Source: Cheiracanthium punctorium (Eukaryota > Arthropoda > Arachnida > Araneae > Cheiracanthiidae). Taken from it: 64,000 nt of DNA. A program made the translations under genes and the position numbers. Positions 23,401 to 35,975 of the stretch are shown here, one piece after another. Position 1 is the first letter of the stretch, and each line of letters opens with the position of its first letter. The notes under the pieces were generated by a model. The model had not been told where the DNA came from, ran no database searches, and was given only the letters and a program-made list of their open reading frames with translations. The stretch is taken from positions 1,302,001 through 1,366,000 of the forward strand of contig JAWZYV010014451.1 in NCBI GenBank assembly GCA_038373885.1, read 5' to 3'.

Positions 23401-26400
23401 CAGAAGAGCAAAAAATGTAGTTAGGATCCAGAGGATAATGACTGTTGACATTCTGGTTAATTGGCTCGTTCTCAAACATGACTTAAATGGTGGAATTTTA
23501 GAATTTATGTTAATTCTCTTTGTACACATTCTTGTGTTTACTTTAGAAAAATGTCGCCTAAAGCTTAATGTTTACTTGAAAGCGAAGTGCATGTACTGAA
23601 CTCAAAATTAAGGGAACATAATCGCGTATTTCGGGTAAAATTTTGAAGTGTTTTTATGCACTTTTATGATTTTATGTTTACGCTGTTTTTGGAGAAAATA
23701 AACACACTTGTGAAATTTATTTAGATTATATCGGATAAATTTTGACGGTACCTGCGAAATAAATTATGCTTTTGAAGGCGCAGTTTAATTATCATAAGCG
23801 TTAAAAAATACAAACTCATACCCTAAAAACATAAATGGTGTAATAAGCTTTCAAAGTGTATTTTAACTGAAAGAGATGCTGATTTGCAATGAATGGGGAA
23901 AAAATTATATTTAAATAAATTGATCTTCAAATTAAACTCTCGGCAGCACAAATATGCAGATATTAAGATTTGCGAAAAATGTCAGCTGCTCAAACAAAGT
24001 GTAAACACCGTGAAATCTGAAATAAAATAGGGGAGTGTAAAGTTTATAATTTTTTATTTCAAAATGAAAATCTGTCTTTAATCGTATAAAGCTGTTTACC
24101 AGACTTTTGTACTCAACTTCAAGTTTTAAAAAGTGGTAATATAAAATGCTATATCCGAAAATGTATTAACACTTGAGATGTTTGTGTAAGCCGTAGTTTT
24201 ATGTATGGGAAATGGGCGGAAAAAATGCTCAGAATGTTAAAATGTTTAAAACTGTGGTGTGTAAATTTAAAAAAATTGTACACTTAATTGGCCTATATTT
24301 ATGTATTACATTATTTGAAATCTAAAAATTTCTTTTTTTTTTATTATGAGTGCAAATTTTCAACGTTATTTTGAGAATACGGTTTCCCAAACTGTGTTCC
24401 GTGAGAAGACTAGAAGTGCTAACCTCTCCCCCCCCCTCGCCACCACCACCACAAAAAAAAACCTAATAACAAACTTTTTTTTTCTATATTTTGATCATAA
24501 TAAATTATGTATGATAAATTCGTGAGATTGGCGTTGGAACCACAAAACTTTACGCAAGGTTAATAACCAGTTGCGTATAACCCTAATGGGCGGTTCTCAC
24601 TAGCATCTTTACAGGCTCTCTTCAACCAAGGTTCAGAAAACCCCACACTTGCGACACTCGTGTTGCAGTTCCATGGGCGGGATGTGTATTATGTAAGTAC
24701 AATGCACAAGAGTAAAAACTGTTCACAGTCCTAAAGAACAATACTAGTGTACTTGTACTTGAAATTGCATTTTCCTTGAAAAATTCCAATTTCATAAATT
24801 ACTTTTCATTTTCTGAAAAGTTCGTTTTAAAAGGAAACTAAAGCTGGATTTGTGTTCTTTCTTTCCCATTTTAAAATATCTTACCTAGGTTCAGAATAAA
24901 ACTATCTATGCTTGAATTGATTCCATATAAAGTAGAAAAAATTTATAATAAAAGTTAGAAAAGAAATCTTTTTAAAAAATCATGGGAAAATCTTAAAATG
25001 AAGAGAAAAAAAAACTCATCTTCACAAAGAAAATATTTTGATTTCTATTAAACCTTAAATATTAAGCTTATTATGCTATAAGGAACTATTTTGCTATAAG
25101 GAACCTTTTCATATAAAGATTCTACTTTATTATTATAGGTATTGCATATAAAAGTATACAGATGTGCAACGAAAAGAATATATTCTTCCAAAATAAAATG
25201 TTTATTAACTTCAACATTTTAATATAAAGTTTACAGCACTCTAAATATTTATTTATGGTAAAAATAATAAATGTGATGGCCATTTTGGCGCTAATGTTTC
25301 ACTATTCTTTTTCCATAAAAATAACGTAATAAAGTACGGATATTTAAAAGAAACTCTGCTTTAAAGGCATAAATCATATGCATTTTGTTTTTAAGCTTTT
25401 ATAAACAAGCACTAAAATACCATTCAATCTTTCGAAAGAAAATGTTTTCATTATTTTTTATTTCGTTATATACGTTTAGAAAACAGTGCTTTTTTAGATG
25501 GTTTTATTCGTTTTATTGATTATATTCAAATTTAATTATGTAATATTTTGATATTTTACGACTTACTAAGAAAATAAGGACATTTTATAAGACAAATATA
25601 TTTAATTTGTTTCAAATATTTTTTTCTTATAGAAATGTAGATGCTTCATTGGCATCTAATCTTTTAATTTGCAATTTACATTATAGACACATTTTCTGCA
25701 CAACGAGTGTGATTTAAGTATGAGTTATTCACGGAATTATATTACAGTCATCCATGTTTCAATCATAAAAAGTAGCACAACAAATTTCAAAGCGTATGAA
25801 TTTAGCTGAAACTCAATAAATATAATATTAAAGAACAAAATATCTCTTTATATCTTAACTGTTTATCACATTTTTACATTTATAGATTTTTTAAAATGTG
25901 TTTTGCGAAATCCTTAGCATTTTTAAAATATTTTTTAATGGACACGTCTTTAAACAATAAAAAAACATGTCAGTAAAAATAAAAACACTATTTTAAAGAA
26001 ACCGTCATGCAGTTCTGACAATTTATACGCATGAACTGTTTGCTTGCAAAAAAATCTAATATGGTTTGTTTGTTTTTTAAATAGTCTTATAGTTTCAAAA
26101 AAGAAAAGCTGTTAAAATTTTATTAATTTCCCTCAAAACTTGTTGCATGCAAATTTCTCACGAAACTTGAAAGCTAAATATGAATTGATTTTGAATTGGT
26201 CTTCTATTAACAAATAAAGCTCTACCTTTCACCTTCAGTTTAATTTTTGATTGCGTAAAAAAGTTTGAAAAAAAATTTGGTAGTTTCATCTTTAGTTCTT
26301 CTTTGTTTATTAACACTTTGATTTCTTATCAAAATAACCATCGTTTCTGTTTGTTTTTATTTCCCAACCTAAAAACACGATGCCATTTTTTCCTTTGATA

Positions 26401-27661
26401 TAATTCTACACCATTAAAGCTTGTATTGCGTATTTTAGAGCACTTTCAAACAAACAAAAAAAATTATTTTATATAATTCGCGTTTTATTTATTTTTGCTT
26501 GTTTAGAAACATGATATATTAAATTACATCATCAAATAGCATGCAAAAAAGACAGTACACACAGCTTCCTAAGTACATCATTTAACATACAAAATGAAAA
26601 GTAAATCACAAATAAATAAATGTAAGGAGACTGCAAATTCAAATTAGCATTAATAAAATTACAAAATCCAGTTCCCCAAATGATAAATTTAACCTCTAGC
26701 AATCTGAGCAATATAACGAGAAATTTTACGTCGCTATTTAAAGTAGAATTACATTATACTGAGAAATGCTCTTTCATCATTTGGGAAACGAAAACTAAAG
26801 CGTTCAAACGTGCTTTAAGGTTTCTGCAATCTTCGACTCTTTAATTATCGACGACATTTAGGCTTTGCATAAAATGATAAAAGAAAATATTTGTGTTTCG
26901 TTCAGGATTAAAATATATTAATGTACGGAAAGATTAACCAGCACAGAAACACTTGAAACACTTGTACTGTTGAACAATTTATGCTATAGTGGTCTAAACT
27001 ATGCATTTTAAATATCTGTACCTCAATCAGGTTTTTCTTTTATATAGCTGTCTTTAAAAAGCATCTTCTACGCCTAAAAGCATCTACTCCTTAAAACGTT
27101 CACTATCGTCGAAAGTACCCCCATCGTTTATCGTCAAAGTTTGTATCCAAGCTATAGCATTTTGCTGGTAATTCTGTATGACTTAAAGTAATTACCTTAA
27201 AAGCAATAAATCAATCAATTCTTGTACATTTGGTAAGTATACTTTACAGATCTTCCATTACAGTGAAAATCGAGGCACCAGCTCGCTTTAGTTTTGAAAA
27301 AAAGTCACTTGATCACGCCAGGAAGCAAACTAGCTGAAGTAGCGACACACCACAAATCAAGTTCAGTAGCCATTGCCAAATTGTCGAAAGACGCTATTTT
27401 CTGCCTTCTTTCGTATTGAGTAAACTTTCTGTATTCAAACTTAAAATAAACTTACTTGTATTAATCTTACTGCTTTGATATTGCTTGTACTAAAGGGGTT
27501 TCTTTATTCATCTAACCATGAGTTTTGCAAATAACTCAAACCTCTACTCGTCGAGAGGTAGTTTCAAAGTTCCGATGTGGCAGACGGGCAGGTTTTCCAA
27601 CGACATACTGGGCACGTATTCTAACAGGTGTCTCTGCGGAAATAAGCAGACTTGTCTGCAT
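20471..27661. other. Long AT-rich stretch without genes
   Basis: Seven kilobases in which I see no gene, SINE or TIR element. Poly-A/T runs are common. A C-rich tract with CCACCACCACC lies near 24428-24453, following TTTCCCAAACTGTGTTCCG at 24383, which resembles the ends of some hAT repeats but has no partner. The reading frames here do not exceed 93 codons and show no motif. Confidence 0.4.
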
Positions 27662-27889
27662 GCTGTCAAAAAGTATATTAATTTTTTATGAAAAATAATT
27701 TTCTAGGTTGTAGATAAAGATATACGAAGTACAACGGTATCCTGTTTACCTCAAAACAGATCAAAATAAAAAATGCAAAACTTAAACATAAAAAAAGTTG
27801 GAAAATGTTCCTCTGTCTTCCTTATTATAATCCCATTTACAAGCAGTTTAAACTTGCTTCTCAGTATGTTAGTGAATAATTTGCTCATG
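27662..27889 (+). repeat. Direct repeat, copy 1 (about 228 bp)
   Basis: Matches 28991-29214 at about 95% by eye, same orientation. It runs from TGTCAAAAAGTATATTAATT to GTGAATAATTTGCTCATG and includes GTTTACCTCAAAACAGATCA in both. The copies are about 1.3 kb apart. It begins TG and ends CA, but no matching TSD, primer-binding site or polypurine tract supports an LTR pair. Confidence 0.8.
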
Positions 27890-28990
27890 GAAACGCAAGC
27901 TTACTTCCATCCCACAAAGTAAGTCAGACGGAAAAAATAACAATAGGAAGTCAGCTATGCTGACTGATACTCCCGATAAAAATTAGATGACAATTAATCT
28001 AAAAAAAAGAAGGAACTGTTAAAGGAATCACATAAAAGGAGAGAAAAAAAAACTGCCAGTCTTGCCCAGGAAGCTCTTTGGACCTTCGTCTTTACGTGTA
28101 AAACGCGTTAAAATAATAAATTCTAAAAAAGGGGGCTTGGTTTTTTTTTTTTTTTTTTAGACAAAAGTAAGCACGTAATCCAAGAAATGGGCGCATGAAG
28201 ACGGCCCAAAAGAAATGTTACATCCTTTGTTTGCTTTCATCCTTTGCTGTGATTTAGAACGTCTTTTGTTAAAAAAAAAATTGTATTTCAAAAATTGTTA
28301 ATTTCAATGACAGTTTTTGTAAAATCATAAAGCGGCATTTTTTTTCCATATCCAGGCTCTCTATTACTCTGTTATTTTCTTGCCTACTATTATCATGACT
28401 TCTTACTTAGTTCACAATAAAAAAAATATACATATTATGTAACAAGGAAGGTTTATTACCTGCGTTTTACCATTTAAAATACAGGTGAAAAATTTTACCC
28501 TGTATATCTTTGGTCGGCTTAAAAGCTTGCCCCGAATATCATTTTCCAATCTAAGTCTTAAAAATGTATTATTATTATTGTTGACTTTTCTTGGGATGGT
28601 AACAGTAGTCACAAAATATATTTAAGTAGTCTCGTTTTGACAATGGCAAACAGTTATTGAATTTTAAACTCTGCTATGAACTTGTTAAGATTTCCGTTGG
28701 GAAATAAGTTTTGAATTAAAATTGTTTTTTGAGTGTTCTTAAGTTTGATTTTCGGTTACGTATCGTTATAATTGTAACTAAAATTTGGTTTTGATGTACT
28801 GCAGAGGTGGCATTTTAAGAAAATATAATTGCCAAACGTGTTTAAATAAACGTCTTCTGGAGCTGAAGTGCAGGGCTTTTTTTTTTTTTTTAAATCCTTT
28901 TTTTTTTTCGCGTCTGCTGACACAAAAGCTGAATTAGTATATAACTTACTTTTGATACGTTTTAACCCTAAGATAAGCAGACCGCGTGGT

Positions 28991-29214
28991 GTCAAAAAGT
29001 ATATTAATTTTTTATGAAAAATAATGTTCTAGGTCTAGATAAAGGTATACGAAGTACAATGGTATCCTGTTTACCTCAAAACAGATCAAAATAAAAAATA
29101 CAAAAATTGAACATAAAAAAAGTTAGAAAATGTTCCTCTGTTTTCCTTATTATAATCCCATTTACAAGCAGTTTAAACTTGCTGCTCAGTATGTTAGTGA
29201 ATAATTTGCTCATG
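28991..29214 (+). repeat. Direct repeat, copy 2
   Basis: Second copy of 27662-27889; it differs by a few substitutions and small indels. The 1.1 kb between the copies contains poly-A/T runs and no recognisable coding sequence. A recent non-tandem duplication, or two insertions of an unknown repeat, would both explain the pair. Confidence 0.8.
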
Positions 29215-31134
29215 AAGGTGTGGAGAATTTTTGTACCAGCCGAAACTTATGTAGAGTCGATTTTACAATTATAGGTGTCTTGTAAAAATGTGTTTAATTT
29301 TATTGAATTTTTATCTCACTTTTCAAATTGAATTATGTTTACTATTTATATATGTTATACACAAAATTATTTAATGTAATTCAAGCTTTAGGGCGTTTTT
29401 TAAATGTTGTTCCTTCACGGTATCTTGTAATTGAAAGCAATTTTAAGGACTCGTATGTAACTATAAATTTACAGTTTCAAAATGATAAACATTCCGATTT
29501 ATTGCGGCATTTTTTATATTCATTAAAAGTATCATAAAAAGAACCATATTAACGCAACAAAACAAATAATTTCATGTTGTTAAAAAAAGAATAATTGAAA
29601 GTAAAATGTTTCGTATAATTAGTATGAATCTGCATTACTTAAAATCAATATTTTCTGTTACTTCGTTACTGTTCGTTTACGCAACTTTTACACTGTCGCT
29701 ACAATAACTAAGTTTATGAATAATAAGAAGATAGCGATTTAAGTAAATCTTTCTTTGGAACTTTTTCAAAAGGCTATTTATTTACCTAGAGCGTCTTCAT
29801 TTTCATTCATAGAATCTGAAAAAAAAAGAAAAATATTGCTAATCAATATATCTTGTATATTTTACGTTCTCCTGGAAAAGAATAAAAAGAATAGCTCATT
29901 ACAGATTATCGAAATTTCTGAAAAAGAAATATTTGAAAAATGTTAAATGGGAAAGCAGAGTTATTCATCCTTTTGTGATGTGTATTTATCGATTGAAAAT
30001 ATTTAAAAACCGTTAATTTCAAAAATTCTATGACGTGTATTGTTAAACTTAAATTCTTTCTCCTAAATGTAAAGAGAAAGAAATTTGAAACAATATAACA
30101 AGAAGTATTTTATTTAAAAACTCTAGAATTACTTCAAACGAAAATTTCTCAAACAGAAATTCAGAATTTATTTTTATTTTTCTAAGTGTATTTTTAGAAA
30201 ATTGAATGTTTTGTTAATATTTTATTGCTTAAAAGTATATTGCTAGAACAGTTCTCATTTAATACCATTTCATATTTTAATTTGACAATTAATGAATTGT
30301 TTGAGCTTTTTGATATTTCCATACAAAAATAAGTCAGTAAAATGGGATTATTTTAGACTTTTAAATGATTTTAAGCTTTTTATTGTAAGTATTCTTAATG
30401 CTCTCTGCTTTATTATTTTTTAAAGAAGAATGAGATATTTTGATATCGGATTAATGAAGAAAATACAATTCACATTGTACTTAAGTATAAAGACTTTTTA
30501 ATACTTTGATAAAAATGTTCCTTTTTTATGTTGTACTTTTCCCTTGGATCCTTTGGATTGAAGTTGTCAAATACCGCTAATTCTAACATTGGTGAATGGC
30601 TGGCTCAACACGTAATATATTTTAGAATAGCTTGAAATTTAATTCCTCCCTAAATTTTCAATCTTCTTTCAAGTTTTTTAATAACACAGAAGTTATATTT
30701 AAACATTTTTACGTTTAAAATAGGCACCTTACAAAATTTCAAATTAATAACACATCTAAAGGTTCCGTTTTGTCATGATATTATCAAATCTACTATAGGG
30801 TATTCTGAAGTAAAATGGTTATAAAAGCAGTCGTTTTCGTATGCATGAGCTGTTTTTCTGTTGCTTAATATTAAACATTCACTTTTTGGTGTTACTTTAG
30901 GCAATACATCCGTCACCTTCACATTTGAAAAAACATATATAGTAATATTTGTTTTCAAGCCAAAAACTCCAAACTCAAGTGGTTTTTTACATAAAGTTCG
31001 GGTAAAATGTGTAATCATTAGAACAAAGCCAGAAAATTAATGCTTTTTATCAAAATTTATGTATTTATTATCATGACTTCGAAATTATGAAATATAATTA
31101 TGTAATTAAAAATTATGTACTAAAAAATATTATA
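29215..31134. other. AT-rich stretch without genes
   Basis: I see no gene or mobile element. Short frames (for example 63 codons from 29755) are lysine- and isoleucine-rich, as expected for AT-rich non-coding DNA. Confidence 0.4.
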
Positions 31135-31240
31135 CGGGCTAGGATCCCTTAGAAAGCTCCCCACGGAGGGCATTCCCCCTATAGACCTACAACCCTCGTG
31201 CAGTCAATCGGCCTTAATCCACAAAGACAAACTCAAAATA
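31135..31240 (+). mobile_element. Family B SINE (tail type 2), 5'-truncated
   Basis: Starts inside the body (CGGGCTAGGATCCCTTAGAA), continues CACGGAGGGCATTCCCCCTA and ends with the tail GTGCAGTCAATCGGCCTTAA, then AAAGACAAACTC. The tail is the one in the 56-kb copy. Importantly, its TTAA at 31214-31217 is intact and unoccupied, while the same position in the 56-kb copy holds a TTAA element. An AT-rich near-match (AATATTATA / AATAATTTA) may be a poor TSD. Confidence 0.75.
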
Positions 31241-31308
31241 ATTTATGGTCAATTCTGTTAGACATAAGTTCTAGATAAACATTGTATTTTGGCACATTTA
31301 TTGTTGCA

Positions 31309-31501
31309 GGGCAAGGTGGGGTAGAATGAGCAGGAATTTCTTTTTGAACAAAAATATGAATAGTTTGCATTTAAAATAATTTTGTGCGCTATATTTTCAG
31401 ACATTAGTATGCTACATTTGTACACATTAAAAATTTTATCAGGAGCATTTGAAAACATACTCTTAACTAAGCCTAATTGCATACCCATTTTACCCCACTG
31501 C
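31309..31501. mobile_element. MITE with GTGGGGTARAATG ends
   Basis: GCAAGGTGGGGTAGAATGAG at the left is inverted by CATACCCATTTTACCCCACT at the right, giving imperfect 20-base TIRs about 190 bases apart. The minus-strand frame spanning it (31258-31503) has no recognisable motif. Superfamily not assigned. Confidence 0.5.
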
Positions 31502-31596
31502 ACTAAAAATAAATAGAAAGGAAAATATTTTTTAAATATTTAATACAATTTTTTTCTGATAAGTTTCGAAATAGTAGTTGCAATTGATACTAACAA

Positions 31597-31764
31597 ACAG
31601 TAGCATACACCTACTTCCTTTAAGGGGAAGTGGGATGATGGATGAATGTCAAAAAACTAAATCTTTAAATTGAAATTTTAAAAATTATGTACTTTATGTT
31701 AAAAAATCTTTCTAGGTGACGTTAGCAGTCCCAACTCCCCCCTCCCTTGCATACGCCACTGCCA
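31597..31764. mobile_element. Small foldback repeat with GGCGTATGC-type ends (tentative)
   Basis: CAGTAGCATACACCTACTTC at the left corresponds weakly to the inverted right end CCCTTGCATACGCCACTGCC. G-rich (AAGGGGAAGTGGG) and C-rich (CAACTCCCCCCTCCC) sub-terminal blocks face each other. The pattern resembles 52173-52318. Confidence 0.35.
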
Positions 31765-32060
31765 ACAGGTAGCACTGCACGTCAAACGAATAGTGAAATC
31801 TGCCATCACAGCTCGGAACGTCTTGGAGGTAATGGATTCGCATGCCACACAAATTGACAATTTAAGCGCTTCCAGTGTGTTGGGAGGGTTCCGGTACGCG
31901 TGTAAACAAACACTAATGGATACAGAGCATTTGGCGCCAAGACACGCGCTGTGCTGTGGAGGGAAGGATAAACCTGTTTCTACAGGCAGCGGGGAAATTG
32001 TACAGTAACCTCGTTAGACAGGAAGCCAGGGAGAAAGATGATAGTCTTCGCCTGTATGAA
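31765..32060 (+). other. GC-richer unassigned segment
   Basis: The segment is visibly GC- and CpG-richer than its surroundings (TTCCGGTACGCGTG, TTGGCGCCAAGACACGCGCT). It holds an open frame of 71 codons at 31793-32008. I recognise no protein family in either strand's translation. A donor-like GAG|GTAATG lies at about 31828. It could be a single exon of an unknown gene or a fragment of a mobile element; neither is shown. Confidence 0.25.
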
Positions 32061-35000
32061 CAGCATAGAAGCTTTAAAAAACGGATATTTTTTGCGGATT
32101 TAAAAATATAATGCAGAATAAGTTATTGAAATGAATTTCTCTCAGTGGAGAACGTTATTGAAGCTTGCTATTACGCATTTTAATTTTCAAATACCTATGA
32201 CTAAAACTGATTAATAAATGAATGAAAATGAAATAATGATGCACGCGCGAGGAGTATATATGAAACCTAAAATATTTTGAAGGATCAGTTGAAACTATAT
32301 ATTTTCATTTTTTATTAATAGGTATTTCATTCTCTTAACAATAGCTGTGCCTTTGTCGTATCTCAGTTTGTAAATCCTGCTAATTTAAATATGTTTATGC
32401 TGTAAAAAAACATGTTTTGTGTATATATTTATTAATTTAGTAGAACTGATGCATTCTACCTGTGATGAAGCTTGGATATTCTTGTTTATAATTATTATTT
32501 TTTTGTTTTTTTTAACAATGACTTTTTCTTAAAGCGTTTAATTTATACGGTCTTTAAATATCTTGCATATGAGCTTGCATAAGAGTCAAATGGGGAGAAT
32601 ATGGAGGCTTACGATTACAATGCCATCTGTTGGCGGTTTTTGCAACTACTGTTTCCAAACTGCTGTACAACATTTTTCCAGCTTGCATAATAAACATACC
32701 GTTCGTTCTACCCTTCTATTAATCTTTGTTATAAATATTTATTACTTTGAAATCAGGTTGTTATTTGCGATACCCTGTCATTGCGTATTCATCCATTATT
32801 TGTAACCATTGTAAATATAGTTAACCCCAAGACAAAATTAGCCATTGTATCTCATTATTATATTATAATATTATTGTGTGTCTAAAAATACTGAAGTTAT
32901 ATTTTATAACTTTTTAAAACTTAAGAACTTAACTAAAATAAGACTCTAGACTTCATAAATGTAAACTTTTAGTGCATGTACATAATTTTAAGATAATCTT
33001 AAAATCACCCCAACTATTTGTTATTTGAAACAATACATGAATTGCAGTAAAATTCTAAAAATGTAAATACATTTCCCAAATTCCACCATCTTTGTTCTAT
33101 CACAATCATAAGCAATCCCTTTACGCCGAATATTTCTATAGTATATTTTTGCATAAATGCCTTCTACTACACTTCATTGGGGAAAAAATGGATGGAAAAG
33201 TTCCCTTTCTGTATGAAATGTGCAAGAAAGGGTTGAATAACGGAGTTTAAACTATTCTTCTTCTCTGCAAAATGAAAGAATATTTATTCTTCCGTAGGAA
33301 AAAATAAGGTGTTCACTATACTGTGCTACTCGCTTTCTCTTGAATAAAAATAAAAATAAATCTGAAATACATTCATATTTTAAACAAGCAAGAGCAAAAG
33401 AAAATCATATCTTGTTATAAAATTACTGTCATATTCATCTGAGTAGAATCGATGAAGGATTCACATGTGTTTGTCGTAAAATTCAATTACCACTCCAAAT
33501 ACGCCCGATGAATATTTAAAATTAACTTTTGAAAGTAATCGATAATGTCACAGAATAATTTGGTAAAATATTCTGATTTCGGTCAAATCAGCCCAATTAA
33601 AAACGCTCGCGAACTGCAACATCGAATTATTTTCATTTTCTTTCTTGTTTATTATGACGTGCCTCCACTGCATGTACGTCTTGTAACAATTCTACCTCTG
33701 GCAATGAATTAAAAACGAAATAATTAATTGGAAAGATACTTGTATATGTTACGCGCCTGTGTTTGTTTGAGACAAGGCGTCGTAGACCCACAAAATTTGT
33801 AACGAGGATACATTAGATCAGTTCCTAAAACAGTTCGAAGCAATAAAAGGTTGCGTTATATCGTTTTTAATGTAATTTTTGTAAGAACTTGTAAAAAATT
33901 TAAATGTTATTTCAATTTTTAAAATGAAGAGTAAGCAGATATAGAAGTCTGCCGTGTTCAGGGGCTGATTTCGGGCAAGGCATTCGGGGGAAGCGTTCGG
34001 ACCCCTAATATAAAGGGGAGCCCCAAATTACCCTTTAAGTTTATAAATTTAGACATTTTTATTTCTATTTAAAATAAGACACAAAGAAACTAAGTGAAAA
34101 ATAATAGCAATAATAATTACTCTGTTACTGTTTATAGCGCTAGCCTTATACCCACACCTTTTTTAGCTAAATGGTCTCAGACAATTACTCAGCTCAAACT
34201 TATCATTTGGCATATGTAGTGATGAATGCTTATCGAGAGGCTGAACCATAGAGCTGTTTTTCAATCGGAACATATAAAAGGAAATAGCTTCCTAACTGGA
34301 GCAAAGTGATGATCTATCTTACTAAAAAAAAATGCTCTGATGTAAACATTAGGAAAATAAATAAAAAAAATATTGGGGAACTTGTTACGTCAAAAATATG
34401 GAATGAAATTAAGCATTTAAAATTAAATAATATAATTAAAATATTATTATCCTGCATAATATTATTATCATCCAACTATTGCATTTCATTTTGTATCTTA
34501 ATTAAATGATTATTTTTATGCTGTTACAACATCCTTCTGTGTATGGTACGATTACAAATTCATTAGAGTATAAGAAAGTTTTCGTAAGAGGAGCCGACAA
34601 TGAAAATTTTGCCATGGATGCCCATCTCTGTATAATGGTCCTTGGGCGTCTTGTGGAACTGAGTACTTCTGTATGAGATTTATAAGTGCTACAGGCAATA
34701 CTTTTGATGGAAATCATTATTTTGTGACCCTTAAGAACAATGTTAATTTTTTTTTCTTTTGAAACAGCCTAGTATCAATAAAATACGGTCTGAAGAATAA
34801 CTTCCCGTAGAGCGTAATACATTTGAATCATTTTGGGTGTTGTTGTAAAAGATTTATAAATTCTACCTACACCATTTTCAATTGAGTACACCGCAGAGTA
34901 CATAGAAATAACATTAAAGTAATCATTTAATTAAATCCGTCACAGAAAACCTAAACGAGGTGAGTTGAAACAGTTTGTTTCGAATCCTGTTAGTCTCGGG

Positions 35001-35176
35001 TTTTTTTGTGAAAATGAAAACAAGAAGCAAAACGCAAAGGTATTAGCTGTACCAGTGACATTATCTGAATCGCTAGTCACTCAGCTTTCAAAACATAAAG
35101 AAAGCTTAATCGAAATACAAGACCATTATCAAAATACGGATATTCTGAAATACCGGATACGCAGTATTTGATTGTA
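32061..35176. other. AT-rich stretch without genes
   Basis: No gene is seen. A short GC-richer patch (GGGGCTGATTTCGGGCAAGG and following) at about 33960-34030 may be a repeat fragment, without a partner in this window. Confidence 0.4.
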
Positions 35177-35836
35177 CGAGGGGTATTCGGAAAGTAAGAA
35201 CCGTTTTGAAAAAAAAAAAAAAAAATCCGAGTATTTTTTTCAAGCCAGTTTTATTTTTACATGTAACAGCATACCTTAAACCATTTTTCTACATAGCTTC
35301 CGCCAATGTTCAAACAATTGTCGTAGCGGGTTACTTGCTTTTCTATAACTTCTTCATAGAAACTTCCCGCCAATAACGATAACCAAGAGTTTAAGAAAAC
35401 TACGGCGTGCAAAACAAACGGAGAGGAATGCTCAGTAATAGAATTGTGTTGCTTCATGAGAATGCTCGGCCCATACTGCTGGTGACACTCAAACTATGAT
35501 TTAACAGTTTCATTGGGAGCAATTCGATCACCCGCCGTGCAGCCCAGACTTGGCGCGGTCCGACTACCACTTGCTCCTGCACATGAAGCGCGAGCTAGGC
35601 GGCAAGCGCTTTGGATTCTGACGATGAGGAGTCGTGGTTATCGTCATTGGCGGGAAGTTTCTATGAAGAAGGTATAGAAAAGCTGGTAACCCGCTACAAG
35701 TGTTTGAACATTGGCGGAAACTGTGTAGAAAAATAGTTTAAGGTATGCTCTTTCATATAAAAATAAATATATTTGAAAAATAAAATTTCTTACTAATTGT
35801 TTTTCTAAACAGTACTTGAATTCCGAATACCCCTAA
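35177..35836 (+). mobile_element. Rearranged mariner element, 660 bp
   Basis: TA stands on both sides (35175-35176 and 35837-35838). The ends CGAGGGGTATTCGGAAAGT and, inverted, ATTCCGAATACCCCTAA are the TIRs. A plus-strand transposase remnant lies in the right half. The left half is an inverted copy of the right end: 35240-35388 pairs with about 35634-35775, so the 5' coding half was lost and replaced by a mirrored 3' end. It is therefore a foldback element and cannot encode transposase. Confidence 0.8.
35440..35735 (+). pseudogene. Mariner transposase, C-terminal fragment, dead
   Basis: LLHENARPI (about 35450-35476) corresponds to the mariner L-x-H-D-N-A-R-P-H block, with the second catalytic Asp replaced by Glu. 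WEQFDHPPCSPDLARSDYHL (about 35514-35573) is the block with the third catalytic Asp of the D34D triad. After an in-frame stop near 35618, FYEEGIEKLVTRYKCLNIGG ends the fragment. The minus strand of 35268-35395 encodes the same C-terminus again (FYEEVIEKQVTRYDNCLNIG), showing the inverted duplication. Stops and frameshifts separate the blocks, and the N-terminal DNA-binding region and first Asp are absent. Confidence 0.8.
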
Positions 35837-35975
35837 TATCTACTGGAATGGTTTGCAGCAGATTTACTGCAAGCTGATTGGACTATACTGCAGGTTTGAC
35901 TTCAGCATATAAAAAAAGGGTTTTTGAGTTCGTTTGTAATGTAGTTGTTTGATTTTGGATTTACATGCTCACTGC

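Noticed and set aside
24383..24680. hAT element starting TTTCCCAAACTGTGTTCC
   Set aside because: The left end resembles known hAT-type repeats, but no inverted right end or 8-bp TSD was found.
27662..29214. LTR retrotransposon with 225-bp LTRs
   Set aside because: TG...CA ends occur, but there is no TSD outside, no primer-binding site after the left copy, no polypurine tract before the right copy and no coding sequence between.
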